Positions 18,452 through 26,343 of a DNA stretch of 64,000 nt are shown here, one piece after another. Under the pieces are notes generated by a model. It did not search any database. It was not told the origin of the DNA and saw only the letters and a list, made by a program, of their open reading frames with translations. The stretch spans positions 27,166 through 91,165 of the forward strand of contig CABUWK010000003.1 in the NCBI GenBank assembly GCA_902495325.1, written 5' to 3'. This stretch comes from an uncultured Acidiphilium sp. Its GTDB lineage: Bacteria > Bacillota > Clostridia > Christensenellales > Borkfalkiaceae. Position numbers and translations under genes: made by a program. The stretch's first letter is position 1, and every line of letters starts with the position of its first letter.

Positions 18452-18575
18452 ATTTTCACCTTTCGGGGGCACTTCTTCGCTTTTCCGGCGAAGAGCGGAG
18501 AAATCCGCCCGCCCGTTCCGCATTCGTACACAGGAAACCGCACAAAACGTTTTTCTGCAACTTTTTTACTATTTT

Positions 18576-18604
18576 ATTATAACGCGCACATGGTGAATTG
18601 TCTT
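18576..18604 (-). promoter_or_regulatory. Sigma-A-type promoter of the glycan operon
   Basis: On the minus strand, AAGACA (18604-18599), a 17-base spacer and TATAAT (18581-18576) lie about 125 bases before the fused-permease ATG. The -35 box is weak (GACA only), as expected for an activator-dependent promoter next to an AraC gene. Confidence 0.65.
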
Positions 18605-18768
18605 TCTTTTTTTTATCAACAAACTGTGAATTATTGACTATTTCCCGACTGTTTCATGAAAATAAACGGCAGACTTATCCCGTTTTTACGGCTGCAAATT
18701 GGCATTTTTTGATTGCAACGCTTATTATATAAGTTAAAATTTAACAATCCCCGTTTTTTGATTTTCTC
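18605..18768. promoter_or_regulatory. AT-rich control region between divergent operon and araC promoters
   Basis: No gene. It holds the perfect palindrome TTTCATGAAA (18652-18661) and two copies of TTTTTTGATT about 45 bases apart, the second ending just before the araC promoter. These are candidate AraC binding sites; no consensus can be proven by eye. Confidence 0.4.
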
Positions 18769-18797
18769 TTGACAAAGGGGCATTATAGTATTATAAT
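18769..18797 (+). promoter_or_regulatory. Consensus sigma-A promoter of araC-type gene
   Basis: TTGACA (18769-18774), a 17-base spacer and TATAAT (18792-18797) form a perfect consensus, 31 bases upstream of the ATG of the AraC regulator. Confidence 0.88.
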
Positions 18798-18828
18798 CGT
18801 TATATGATAAGTTTTCGGAGAATTTTGA

Positions 18829-19725
18829 ATGTCAAAAAATACAAACTATCCCATTTATAATTTTAATTTGATCGACGGGCTCTATACGAATTTAATTTTT
18901 AACCACAATATCGAGCGTCATTGCCACATTTTCTGGGAGATCACGGTATCTCTGAAAGGCGAATACGTAAATCATTTCGACAGCGGCGACATGCTGCTGA
19001 AAGCGTGCAGTTTAACGATTATCCGTCCTTCCGACATTCATTACGTCAATATAAAAGAAACTTCGGCTGTATACCGGGACATCTACGTTTCCGACGAAAA
19101 AATGCGCCGTTTTTCGGAAGTGATACACGAAGGATTATACGACGAATTGTTGCAAAGCCCCACTCCGATCACCTGCGTGATAGATAAGGCGCATATGGAT
19201 TCGATCGAAGCAACCGCCACGAAAATCACGAACTTAAAGGGCAGCCTGAGCAAAAACGAAATAACGATCCTTCACAATTGCCTGGTATCGGAAGCGCTTT
19301 CCGCCTATGCGGAAACGAGATATTATCCGGGCAAACAGACGCCGGACTGGATTCTCGATATGCTTTCGAAACTGAATCTGCACACCTCGTCGGAATTAGA
19401 TCCCCCTATTTCGTCGCTGCCGGACCTTATCGAACAAATCGGTTACAGCCACGGGCATATCTGCAGAAAATTCAAGGAATATTTCGGATGCACGCTAATC
19501 CAGTACATAAACCGTCAGAAAATGGCATATTCAACCACTCTGCTGTTAAACACGAATTTATCCGTTTCGGATATCGCTCAGACACTCGGTTATTCAAATC
19601 AGAGCAACTACATAAACTCTTTCAAAAAGGAATACGGGATGTCCCCGCTGAACTGGCGTAAAAACAATCTGAAGCTCGTTCATCCCGCCGACCCGCCGTC
19701 GGACCGCAACAAAGACGAGACATAA
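18829..19725 (+). CDS. AraC-family transcriptional regulator of the glycan operon
   Basis: 298 residues. The N-terminal half is a cupin-like effector domain (HCHIFWEITVSLKGEYVNHF, then IIRPSDIHYV), and the C-terminal about 100 residues hold two helix-turn-helix motifs (IGYSHGHICRKFKEYFG and VSDIAQTLGYSNQSNYINSF) ending in the usual FKKEYGMSP. It is divergent from the 18-kb glycan operon and is the natural candidate for its sugar-responsive activator. It is transcribed from a consensus promoter and followed by a strong terminator. The inducer is not known. Confidence 0.93.
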   Translation: MSKNTNYPIYNFNLIDGLYTNLIFNHNIERHCHIFWEITVSLKGEYVNHFDSGDMLLKACSLTIIRPSDIHYVNIKETSAVYRDIYVSDEKMRRFSEVIHEGLYDELLQSPTPITCVIDKAHMDSIEATATKITNLKGSLSKNEITILHNCLVSEALSAYAETRYYPGKQTPDWILDMLSKLNLHTSSELDPPISSLPDLIEQIGYSHGHICRKFKEYFGCTLIQYINRQKMAYSTTLLLNTNLSVSDIAQTLGYSNQSNYINSFKKEYGMSPLNWRKNNLKLVHPADPPSDRNKDET

Positions 19726-19763
19726 AAAATCTGCCCCGGAAAATTTTCCGGGGCAGATTTTTT
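19725..19763. terminator. Bidirectional intrinsic terminator
   Basis: An A-run, the stem ATCTGCCCCGGAAAA with its exact complement TTTTCCGGGGCAGAT, and then a T-run. It serves the AraC gene on plus and the carboxymuconolactone-decarboxylase-like gene (stop at 19794) on minus. Confidence 0.9.
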
Positions 19764-19793
19764 GCCGCTGTCTATAAAGCCAGGCATTCGCCG

Positions 19794-20117
19794 TCACTCT
19801 TTTGTATAAACTTCTTTTGCCATGCGGAAAGCCGCCCATGCGTTCGGCCAGCCGGCATAAAACGCGAGCTGCGTTAAAATTCCCGCCATTTCGCTTTGCG
19901 TCACTCCGTTTTTCTTTGCCGATTCCAGATGATATTTTAAAGAGGAATCGGTGATCCCTTTTCCGATCAGAGCCGAGATCGTAACGATCGAGCGCAGTTT
20001 CAGGGGAAGTTCTTCCTCTCTCGCCCAGACTTCGCCGAAAAGCACGTCGTCGTTCAGTTCGGCAAACTTCGGCGCGAATTCTCCGAGCGCGTCTCTCCCC
20101 GCGGTTTGTTTTTTCAT
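19794..20117 (-). CDS. Carboxymuconolactone decarboxylase (CMD/AhpD-like) family protein
   Basis: 107 residues: GEVWAREEELPLKLRSIVTI, ALIGKGITDSSLKYHLESA and ILTQLAFYAGWPNAWAA, the standard single-domain CMD fold with its helix-rich signature. The CxxC of AhpD peroxidases is absent, so simple alkylhydroperoxidase activity is unlikely. The start overlaps the cupin stop by four bases (ATGA). CMD plus cupin pairs divergent from LysR genes are common in gut Firmicutes, usually with unknown substrate. The function here is not established. Confidence 0.88.
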   Translation of the reverse strand: MKKQTAGRDALGEFAPKFAELNDDVLFGEVWAREEELPLKLRSIVTISALIGKGITDSSLKYHLESAKKNGVTQSEMAGILTQLAFYAGWPNAWAAFRMAKEVYTKE

Positions 20118-20555
20118 CTTTCTACCCTCCCCGGCAATTTGTCGTATTCTTCGTCCGTCACCGGTTCGCACCATTCCGTGCGGCAGTCCTTTCCCGGCAC
20201 TTCGACGGCAATGTGCGAAAACCACGAATCCGCCTTCGCTCCGTGCCAGTGTTTTACGTTTGCGGGGATCGCGACCACCGAACCCGCTTTTAAAGAAACG
20301 GGATCTTTTCCTTCCTCGCAATACCATCCTTCGCCCGCGATGCAGATCAGGATCTGACCGCCCCCCTTCGGACGCATGATGAATGTGCCAGTTGTTTCTG
20401 CACTTCGGTTCAAACGTAACGTTTGCGAGAAACAACCCGCATTCCGGATCGGTCAAAGGGTTCAGGAAAGAAGTCCCGATAAAATATTTCGCGTAAGCGG
20501 TGTTTTCTTCGCCCTTTCCGAAAACGTTCTTTTCGTTAAATTCTTTTTCTTCCAT
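20114..20555 (-). pseudogene. Cupin-domain gene, frameshifted in a G6 run
   Basis: Two frames together give one ordinary cupin of about 146 residues. The first frame runs from MEEKEFNEKNVFGKG to CRNNWHIHHASEG; after the break GQILICIAGEGWYCEEGK continues to IPANVKHWHGAKADSWFSH. Both metal-binding cupin motifs (HIHH and HWHG) are present, but they lie in different frames. Removing one G from the six-G run (C run at 20361-20366 on plus) restores a continuous reading frame. The cause may be an assembly error in a homopolymer, a recent mutation or slippage-controlled expression. GGGGAGAG precedes the chosen ATG. It would encode the partner of the CMD-like protein. Confidence 0.85.
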
Positions 20556-20676
20556 TGATTCTCTCCCCGCGACCGCCCTTCGGGCGAACGCTCTTATCCG
20601 GACGATCCGGGCGTTTCCGGTGTTTTCCGGCACTTTCCGGAACGGACGTTCCGCCCGCGCCCCGATCTCCGCTTTT

Positions 20677-20705
20677 ATTTTATCACAAAATTTGTTGACT
20701 GTGAA
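20677..20705 (-). promoter_or_regulatory. Promoter of cupin-CMD operon, overlapping the lysR promoter
   Basis: On minus, TTCACA (20705-20700), 17 bases and TAAAAT (20682-20677). Its -35 box shares base 20700 with the -35 box of the divergent lysR promoter, so only one polymerase can bind at a time. Confidence 0.75.
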
Positions 20706-20723
20706 TCGACTATTTGTTATAAT
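20695..20723 (+). promoter_or_regulatory. Sigma-A promoter of lysR-type gene
   Basis: TTGACT (20695-20700), a 17-base spacer and TATAAT (20718-20723), followed by an untranslated leader of about 77 bases with a CCGG-rich hairpin and GGGGAGGAAAA before the ATG. Confidence 0.82.
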
Positions 20724-20806
20724 GGTATCAACCGTTTGTTTACACTGTCCGGTTCCGCCGGCTTTCCGTCCGGCAGGATCCCGTTCGATACGGGGAGGAA
20801 AATTTT

Positions 20807-21703
20807 ATGTACGACCGTTTGCTCGACAGTTTTATCGCCGTGGTGAACAGCGGCAGTTTCACCAAAGCCGCAGACACCCTTTACGTGTCCCCCACGGGCA
20901 TTATGAAACAGATCAACGCACTGGAAACAAGGCTCGGGATAAAACTGCTCGTCCGCACCTCTTCCGGGGTGAAACCGACGCCCGCCGGGGAAAAAATTTA
21001 CCGCAGCGCGAAGTTTATGATCGACTATTCGGAAAAAGCCGTTCTCGAAGCCAAAGCGGAAGAAGCCCGCTACGAAACGACCTTCTGCGTGGGCACTTCT
21101 CTTCTGAACCCGGCAAAGCCTTTTATGGATCTGTGGTATCGCGTGAATGCGGATTTCGCCGACTATAAACTTCACCTCGTTCCCTTTGAGGATGCGCACG
21201 AAGGCATTTTATCCGAAATAGCAAAACTCGGCGAAAAATTCGATTTTCTCATCGGCGTGTGCGACTCCCGCGCATGGTTGTCTCTGTGCTGTTTTTTCAA
21301 ACTCGGAACCTATAAAAAAATGATCGCCGTGCCCCGCAATCACAGGCTTGCCGGGAAAAGCGTGATTTCCCTCGACGATCTTCGCGGAGAAACTCTGATG
21401 ATGGTAAAGCGCGTCGATTCCGGCGTGAACGACGCCATCCGGAACGATCTCGAAACCAACCATCCGGAAATCGCCATCGAAGATACCTCGCAGTTTTACG
21501 ACCTTTCCGTTTTTAACCGTTGTGCGGAAACGGGAAACGTTCTTCTGACCGTGGAATGCTGGAAGGACGTTCATCCCGGGCTCGTCACCATTCCCGTCGA
21601 CTGGAATTACGAAATTCCTTACGGTATTCTGTACGCGAACGATTCCCCTGCAGACGTCCTCGATTTTATCGGGCATGTGGATAAATTGCTGCATTCCGAC
21701 TGA
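20807..21703 (+). CDS. LysR-family transcriptional regulator
   Basis: 298 residues. The N-terminal winged helix is unmistakable (LLDSFIAVVNSGSFTKAAD, then INALETRLGIKLLVRTSSG and TPAGEKIY). A periplasmic-binding-protein-like effector domain follows from about residue 90. It is divergent from the cupin-CMD pair with overlapping promoters, the classical LysR arrangement, so it very likely controls that pair and itself. The effector is unknown. Confidence 0.94.
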   Translation: MYDRLLDSFIAVVNSGSFTKAADTLYVSPTGIMKQINALETRLGIKLLVRTSSGVKPTPAGEKIYRSAKFMIDYSEKAVLEAKAEEARYETTFCVGTSLLNPAKPFMDLWYRVNADFADYKLHLVPFEDAHEGILSEIAKLGEKFDFLIGVCDSRAWLSLCCFFKLGTYKKMIAVPRNHRLAGKSVISLDDLRGETLMMVKRVDSGVNDAIRNDLETNHPEIAIEDTSQFYDLSVFNRCAETGNVLLTVECWKDVHPGLVTIPVDWNYEIPYGILYANDSPADVLDFIGHVDKLLHSD

Positions 21704-21756
21704 AATTCAGACAGGAGGTCTTTGCCGTTTTCTGCTGCGCCCTTGTATTTACAAAG

Positions 21757-21795
21757 CAAAAATCCCGCGATAATCGACTTATCGCGGGATTTTAT
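21757..21795. terminator. Bidirectional terminator between lysR and DUF4432 gene
   Basis: AAAAATCCCGCGATAA, loop TCGACT, TTATCGCGGGATTTT: a near-perfect stem flanked by A and T runs, serving convergent genes. The apex CGATAATCGACTTATCG recurs in the terminator at 29648. Confidence 0.9.
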
Positions 21796-21819
21796 TGATC
21801 TTTTGTCAAACAATCGCGA

Positions 21820-22734
21820 TCACGCTTCCGAAAATTCAAGCGTAACGAGGAAATTCACGCTTTCGCCAGCCTTCACGGTACGGTACGCAAAATCCGGCTT
21901 ATCAAGAAAGGAGGTACACGGCTCGATCCCGAGCGCGTAATCGCCGCTCGCGCCGCTTTTCCATTCCACAAGGCAAGGGAGAGTATCGCCGGAATAACCG
22001 ATCGTAAGGCTTTTCCCGAGAATCGGATTCACGACCTTCACCCGAGGGGTTTTCAGGAGGATAAAATAACAACGTTCTTCTTCGTTATCGACGGGTGGCT
22101 GAAATTTTTTCACGTCGGAAAGCGCGGCTTTCGCCCATTCCGTACGGGGAACGATCGATTCTTCGTCATACGCGATCGTCGTCCGGTCGCAGAGGAAAGG
22201 ATACCCGCTGTTGATATGATACAACAGACAATAGGGTTCGTCCCGATAACCCTCGTTTCTCAAAGTGTCGGAAATTTCAATCCTGCCGGAGCCTGCGGGA
22301 ATAAAAATCTTTCGCGTAAAACAAAGATTCTGCCCGAACAAGGCGGAATCGCGGATCTCCCCTTCGATCGTCGCCCCCGTTTCTTCCGCACGGGCGGTAA
22401 AAACGGTTGCGGGAATATGATGCAGATTCCCGTGCAGGGCGTGCCCTTCGATCGCGCCGATCGCATCCAACCCGCAGGTATAAAGCATTCCCCCGGGGAA
22501 AGAACGATGAAAGCCTTCTTCTTTTCTCGCCGTAATGCCGTTTCTGGAAATAAAATTCATGCTCATTCCCCGATAGAACACGCGGGAAATATCAAGCGCG
22601 CGGTTTTCGAGAAATTCAACGTTCATTACGCCGTTGGAAACGGTAATCGTTTTCAGCCCGGCGCGCTCTCCGTCCGTACAGACGGCGCGGACGACTTCGC
22701 AAAGCTGCGAAAGATGATTCACTTCTCTTCTCAT
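21820..22734 (-). CDS. DUF4432 / aldose-1-epimerase-like protein
   Basis: 304 residues from the ATG one base after the stop of the GH78-type gene. A longer in-frame reading would extend into that gene and was rejected. GVMNVEFLENRALDISRVFYRG and CGLDAIGAIEGHALHG, with YHINSGYPFL, are the features of the galactose-mutarotase-like beta-sandwich family annotated DUF4432, with conserved His and Glu residues. It probably binds or epimerises a monosaccharide released by the co-transcribed rhamnosidase-like enzyme. The substrate is unknown and no catalytic residues can be assigned. Confidence 0.82.
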   Translation of the reverse strand: MRREVNHLSQLCEVVRAVCTDGERAGLKTITVSNGVMNVEFLENRALDISRVFYRGMSMNFISRNGITARKEEGFHRSFPGGMLYTCGLDAIGAIEGHALHGNLHHIPATVFTARAEETGATIEGEIRDSALFGQNLCFTRKIFIPAGSGRIEISDTLRNEGYRDEPYCLLYHINSGYPFLCDRTTIAYDEESIVPRTEWAKAALSDVKKFQPPVDNEEERCYFILLKTPRVKVVNPILGKSLTIGYSGDTLPCLVEWKSGASGDYALGIEPCTSFLDKPDFAYRTVKAGESVNFLVTLEFSEA

Positions 22735-22735
22735 G

Positions 22736-24880
22736 TCATTGTTCTCCCTTCTTTTCCGCAATCCCGCGAAAGCCCCCGCAATTTTCGGTAAGCAAAACGG
22801 CAATAAAAGAGGCAAAGCCGTGATCGAGGCTGCCGAATATGTTGTCGTGCTCCCAAAGGGTGCCCGTAAGGGTTGCCATTTTATAGAAATAATCGAGCGT
22901 TTCGTCAAAAACCTCGCGGGAAAGCCCTGCCTCGCTCAGCAGGATCAATCTCAGATAGTCTCCGATAAACGCATTGGAAGGATAAACTTCCGGATAAGTC
23001 TTCGCCGGATCTCTATTCGGTCCGAACTTTAAAAGAAGTTTGTTCCAGAGTTCCGGATAGTCTTCTCTCGTTGCCGTTTTCGTAAAGAAGGCATAATACT
23101 GGCAGGTTTCCGTCATATGCCCGGAAAGCGATAATCTGCCGTTTTCTCTCACGGCGTTATCTTCGAAAAATTCCCCGTTAAACGACTTATCGCGTATCTT
23201 TTGCCTGATTTTTTTCGCTTTCTCCGAAAGCTCTTTCCTTCCGTACAGCGAAGAGACGGAATCAAGCGCGAGAGCGTAAAGCATATTCGAAGGATAGTTC
23301 ACGCCCGCCACGAATGCGGGATCGTTCGCCTTGCTCCATTCAAGAAAGATCCACCCTTTCAGATTTTCGAGCAACCCGTCCTCGTTTTCGAACTTTTCAA
23401 AATATGCGAGAAGACCGTTTACCTTATCTTCGCTGAGTTTCGCGATACGGTCGCTTCCCGTGCGCCGCTTGTTTGCAAGAAGTTCGACGAGATACCACAT
23501 TGCCCAATTCGGAATAAACAGATCCGGTTCGGAAAAATCCGCAGGGTAACACATCGGCACCATTTCTTCGGGAACGTTCGGCTGTTTTCCCGCCAGGGCA
23601 ATGTTTTCCAGCAGGTTATTTTCCGCCTTGTTATCGCCCGTGAACAATTTTTCCGCCTGCGCGGAAAACCAGCTGTCGCACAGCCACCCCGCCCGCTCGC
23701 GGGAAGGACAATCGGTAAGCAGATCGACCGCGTTGTGGCGGAAGGTTCTCACGGCGGCGTCGATCACCGCATTCATTTTATCGTTTCCCGTGCGGAAAAC
23801 AAAGTTTTTGCAGTCCGGATTTTCGTAGCGGATCACGAACAGATTTTTCAGCCCGATTTCCCCTTTCGTTACGATCACCTTGACGTATTTCGCTGTATAC
23901 GGCTCAAAGCAAAGAGGAGAATACTCTCCCGCCGCGACGTCATATTCCACGATATTAAAGGTTGTATTCCGATAAAAATCAACGTTAATCGGCTTATCGG
24001 CTGGCTTTTCTTTACGATAATCCACCTCGTCGAAAATCATCAGCAGATGGGAATCGGTTTTTGCCGTAAACGAAAGCCCGAGAAATCCGGTTTCCGAACA
24101 GGCAAAGGAATAAACGGCATATTCCCCCGCTGAAAGTTTCCCCGTATACTTTTCTTTTTCCGAAAGGAAATACCGGAAAGAGGCAAGATCGTCCGACGGG
24201 AGAGTTTCGAGGGCGGCGATCGGAAAAATCCCGAGTTCGCTCATCGTTAAAAAGCGATCGCGCATCGGCGGCTCGGCTCCCTGATCGTCAAACGTACCGC
24301 ACTCGGTAAAGCACGCGGCGCACCGATCGTATATCGGATACGAAACGCCGCGCGGCAGCAATTTTTTTTGCGGAAGAATTTCCGTTCCGCAAGAGTCCCG
24401 CACTTCGCCGTAAACAAGATTAAGCGGCTTACGATACACATAGCTTTCCGAAAACGGACGCTGATAGCTGAACCGCGCAACCTTTTGTACCCGTTCGGAA
24501 AGAACGCGGCATGAGAAATCGCCTTCCCTTCCCGTCGCTTTCACAACCCTTTCGCCCGACAGGATCTCCGCCTGCCAAAAAGGTTCCTCGTTCATACAAT
24601 AAAAAGTATTGCTGCGATACCCCGCCACCTCAAATACGATCACGGTCTCCTCGCCGGAATCGAACTCGTATTCGTCCACGCGGGCATATCCCTTTGCGGC
24701 ACGTGCGGGACCGTAACCGAAAAACTTTCCGCCGACGAACATGCGGTAAAAATTGCACGCCGTAACGCGGATCTTCGTTTTTCCTTTTTCCGCCTTTGCG
24801 GAAAAAAGGCACGTCACGTTCATTTCACCCCGTTTCTCTTTTGTCCATACGGGCTGAGCGATAGTAAAAAAACCATCCAT
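22736..24880 (-). CDS. GH78-type alpha-L-rhamnosidase-like protein, cytoplasmic
   Basis: 714 residues, no signal peptide, a paralogue of the gene at 2124-4406 along its whole length. It shows the N-terminal FYRMFVGGKFFGYGPARAAKG, the catalytic DCPSRERAGWLCD at about residue 386 and TGTLWEHD near residue 670, so the acidic residues of GH78 are all in place. It heads a two-gene operon with the DUF4432 gene behind a promoter containing a palindromic operator. Rhamnose cleavage is the best guess; a related terminal sugar is possible. Confidence 0.83.
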   Translation of the reverse strand: MDGFFTIAQPVWTKEKRGEMNVTCLFSAKAEKGKTKIRVTACNFYRMFVGGKFFGYGPARAAKGYARVDEYEFDSGEETVIVFEVAGYRSNTFYCMNEEPFWQAEILSGERVVKATGREGDFSCRVLSERVQKVARFSYQRPFSESYVYRKPLNLVYGEVRDSCGTEILPQKKLLPRGVSYPIYDRCAACFTECGTFDDQGAEPPMRDRFLTMSELGIFPIAALETLPSDDLASFRYFLSEKEKYTGKLSAGEYAVYSFACSETGFLGLSFTAKTDSHLLMIFDEVDYRKEKPADKPINVDFYRNTTFNIVEYDVAAGEYSPLCFEPYTAKYVKVIVTKGEIGLKNLFVIRYENPDCKNFVFRTGNDKMNAVIDAAVRTFRHNAVDLLTDCPSRERAGWLCDSWFSAQAEKLFTGDNKAENNLLENIALAGKQPNVPEEMVPMCYPADFSEPDLFIPNWAMWYLVELLANKRRTGSDRIAKLSEDKVNGLLAYFEKFENEDGLLENLKGWIFLEWSKANDPAFVAGVNYPSNMLYALALDSVSSLYGRKELSEKAKKIRQKIRDKSFNGEFFEDNAVRENGRLSLSGHMTETCQYYAFFTKTATREDYPELWNKLLLKFGPNRDPAKTYPEVYPSNAFIGDYLRLILLSEAGLSREVFDETLDYFYKMATLTGTLWEHDNIFGSLDHGFASFIAVLLTENCGGFRGIAEKKGEQ

Positions 24881-24945
24881 AATATTCTTTCCCTTCCATC
24901 GATCCGGAACACGCCTGTAAGCACGGACCTTCCTTTTTCTCTTCT

Positions 24946-24974
24946 ATTTTAACTGAAACGGCTCCGTTTGTAAA
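24946..24974 (-). promoter_or_regulatory. Sigma-A promoter of GH78/DUF4432 operon
   Basis: On minus, TTTACA (24974-24969), 17 bases and TAAAAT (24951-24946), 66 bases before the ATG. The spacer contains the palindrome listed separately. Confidence 0.8.
24956..24969. promoter_or_regulatory. Palindromic operator inside the promoter spacer
   Basis: AAACGG-CT-CCGTTT is a perfect six-base inverted repeat lying between the -10 box and the first base of the -35 box. A bound dimeric repressor (LacI or similar) would block polymerase. No such regulator gene is in the window. Confidence 0.6.
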
Positions 24975-25011
24975 TCGATTTCCTCCTGTTTTCCCTTTTT
25001 ATTTTCTTAGG

Positions 25012-25051
25012 CTTAGCATTCGTCCGACTTAAGTCTTAGCATCCGTCCGAC
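25012..25051. repeat. Two 17-bp direct repeats, 23-bp period, upstream of the promoter
   Basis: CTTAGCATTCGTCCGAC (25012-25028) and CTTAGCATCCGTCCGAC (25035-25051) differ at one base and lie about 40-75 bases upstream of the GH78 -35 box. Two-turn spacing suggests activator half-sites such as those bound by AraC proteins. Confidence 0.6.
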
Positions 25052-25130
25052 CGATGACGGCGTTCCGCCAGGGCGAAACGAAACCGGATACCGGCGATTA
25101 CGGGAAAAAAGATTTTTTGTTCTAACGGAA

Positions 25131-25165
25131 AAGCCCCTTGTCTCTTAAAAAGAAACAAGGGGCTT
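25131..25165 (-). terminator. Terminator after nagA
   Basis: AAGCCCCTTGT and its complement ACAAGGGGCTT flank an 11-13-base loop, followed on the minus strand by TTTTCCGTT. A strong stem with a short T tail. Apart from this, the promoter and the repeats, 24881-25181 holds nothing recognised. Confidence 0.75.
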
Positions 25166-25181
25166 CCGTGCGGATTCCGGA

Positions 25182-26333
25182 TCATCCGCGATAGACGATT
25201 TTTCCGCCGACCATAGTCATAAGCACGTCGAAATTCGCGTTTAAAAGTGTTATATCCGCACGTTTTCCCACTTCGAGCGTACCGCGATCCTTCTCTTTGC
25301 CGAGATTTTTCGCGGGGTTATACGTGCATGCGTCGATCGCGTTTCCGAACGACACGCCCACCTTTTCCACAAGGTTTTTCACGGCGACGTTCATCCTCAG
25401 AACGCTGCCGGCAAGGGTACCATCCTCCAGTCTCGCCTCGCCGTTTTTCACGTAAACCTTCTGTCCGCCGAGTTCGGAAACGCCGTCCGGCATTCCTTTG
25501 GCGCGCATGGCATCCGTAATCAGGGTAAATTTATCGCGCGGTTTGTTTTTCACAAAGAGTTTGATTGCGGGTACGGACACGTGAATCGTATCGCAGATCA
25601 TTTCCGTATTGAGCTCGTCCGTTAAAAGCGCGGCGCCGACAACGCCCGCCTCGCGGTGATGAAGCCCCGTCTGAGCGTTATAAGTATGCGTTACGCTTGT
25701 CGCGCCCGCCTTCACCGCACGCTCCGCATCCCTGAACTTCGCATCCGTATGTCCGATCGAAGCGACCGTTCCGATCTCTTTCAGGTGAGAGATCAGCTCT
25801 TCTCCGCCCGGCTCTTCGGGGGCAAGCGTTACAATACGGATGTTTCCGCCGGACAACTCGTTGAACTTATCGAATTCCTTTACGTCGGGATGAAGAATAT
25901 ATTCCGCCGGCTGTGCGCCTGCGTGTTTCAGGCTGATAAACGGACCTTCGAGGTGAACGCCGAGCACTTCCGCGCCCGCATATTCTCCTTTTTCCATCAC
26001 GTTTTTTACGTTTTTCAGCGCTTTGCCGATATTTTCTCTGCTCTGCGTCATTGTGGTGGCGAGAAACGCGGTCGTGCCTTCTTCGGCAAGTTTTGAGGAA
26101 ATCGTCTGCAAAGCTTCCGGGGTCGCGTCCATCGCATCCGCACCGCCCGCGCCGTGAATGTGTTCGTCGATAAACCCGGGAACAAGTATACCTTCCGGCA
26201 ATTTTACGATCTCTTCGATCTCGGGGTTCTCCTTCCCGATGTAGGCGATCTTCCCGTTTTCAATTCCGATGTCCGCCGTAATAATTCCCTGATCACGAAC
26301 ATATAGCCGCACATTTTTAAAACCTTTCATCAT
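25182..26333 (-). CDS. nagA: N-acetylglucosamine-6-phosphate deacetylase
   Basis: 383 residues from the ATG preceded by GAGGTGA; a start 45 bases further up was rejected. It is an amidohydrolase barrel with metal ligands in FIDEHIHGAG, HLEGPFIS, SIGHTDA and VTHTYNA, and the catalytic Asp region LITDAM. It removes acetate from GlcNAc-6-phosphate to give glucosamine-6-phosphate, the substrate of NagB encoded immediately upstream (start 10 bases after the nagB stop). Cytoplasmic; last gene of the amino-sugar operon. Confidence 0.95.
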   Translation of the reverse strand: MMKGFKNVRLYVRDQGIITADIGIENGKIAYIGKENPEIEEIVKLPEGILVPGFIDEHIHGAGGADAMDATPEALQTISSKLAEEGTTAFLATTMTQSRENIGKALKNVKNVMEKGEYAGAEVLGVHLEGPFISLKHAGAQPAEYILHPDVKEFDKFNELSGGNIRIVTLAPEEPGGEELISHLKEIGTVASIGHTDAKFRDAERAVKAGATSVTHTYNAQTGLHHREAGVVGAALLTDELNTEMICDTIHVSVPAIKLFVKNKPRDKFTLITDAMRAKGMPDGVSELGGQKVYVKNGEARLEDGTLAGSVLRMNVAVKNLVEKVGVSFGNAIDACTYNPAKNLGKEKDRGTLEVGKRADITLLNANFDVLMTMVGGKIVYRG

Positions 26334-26343
26334 GGAAATCACC

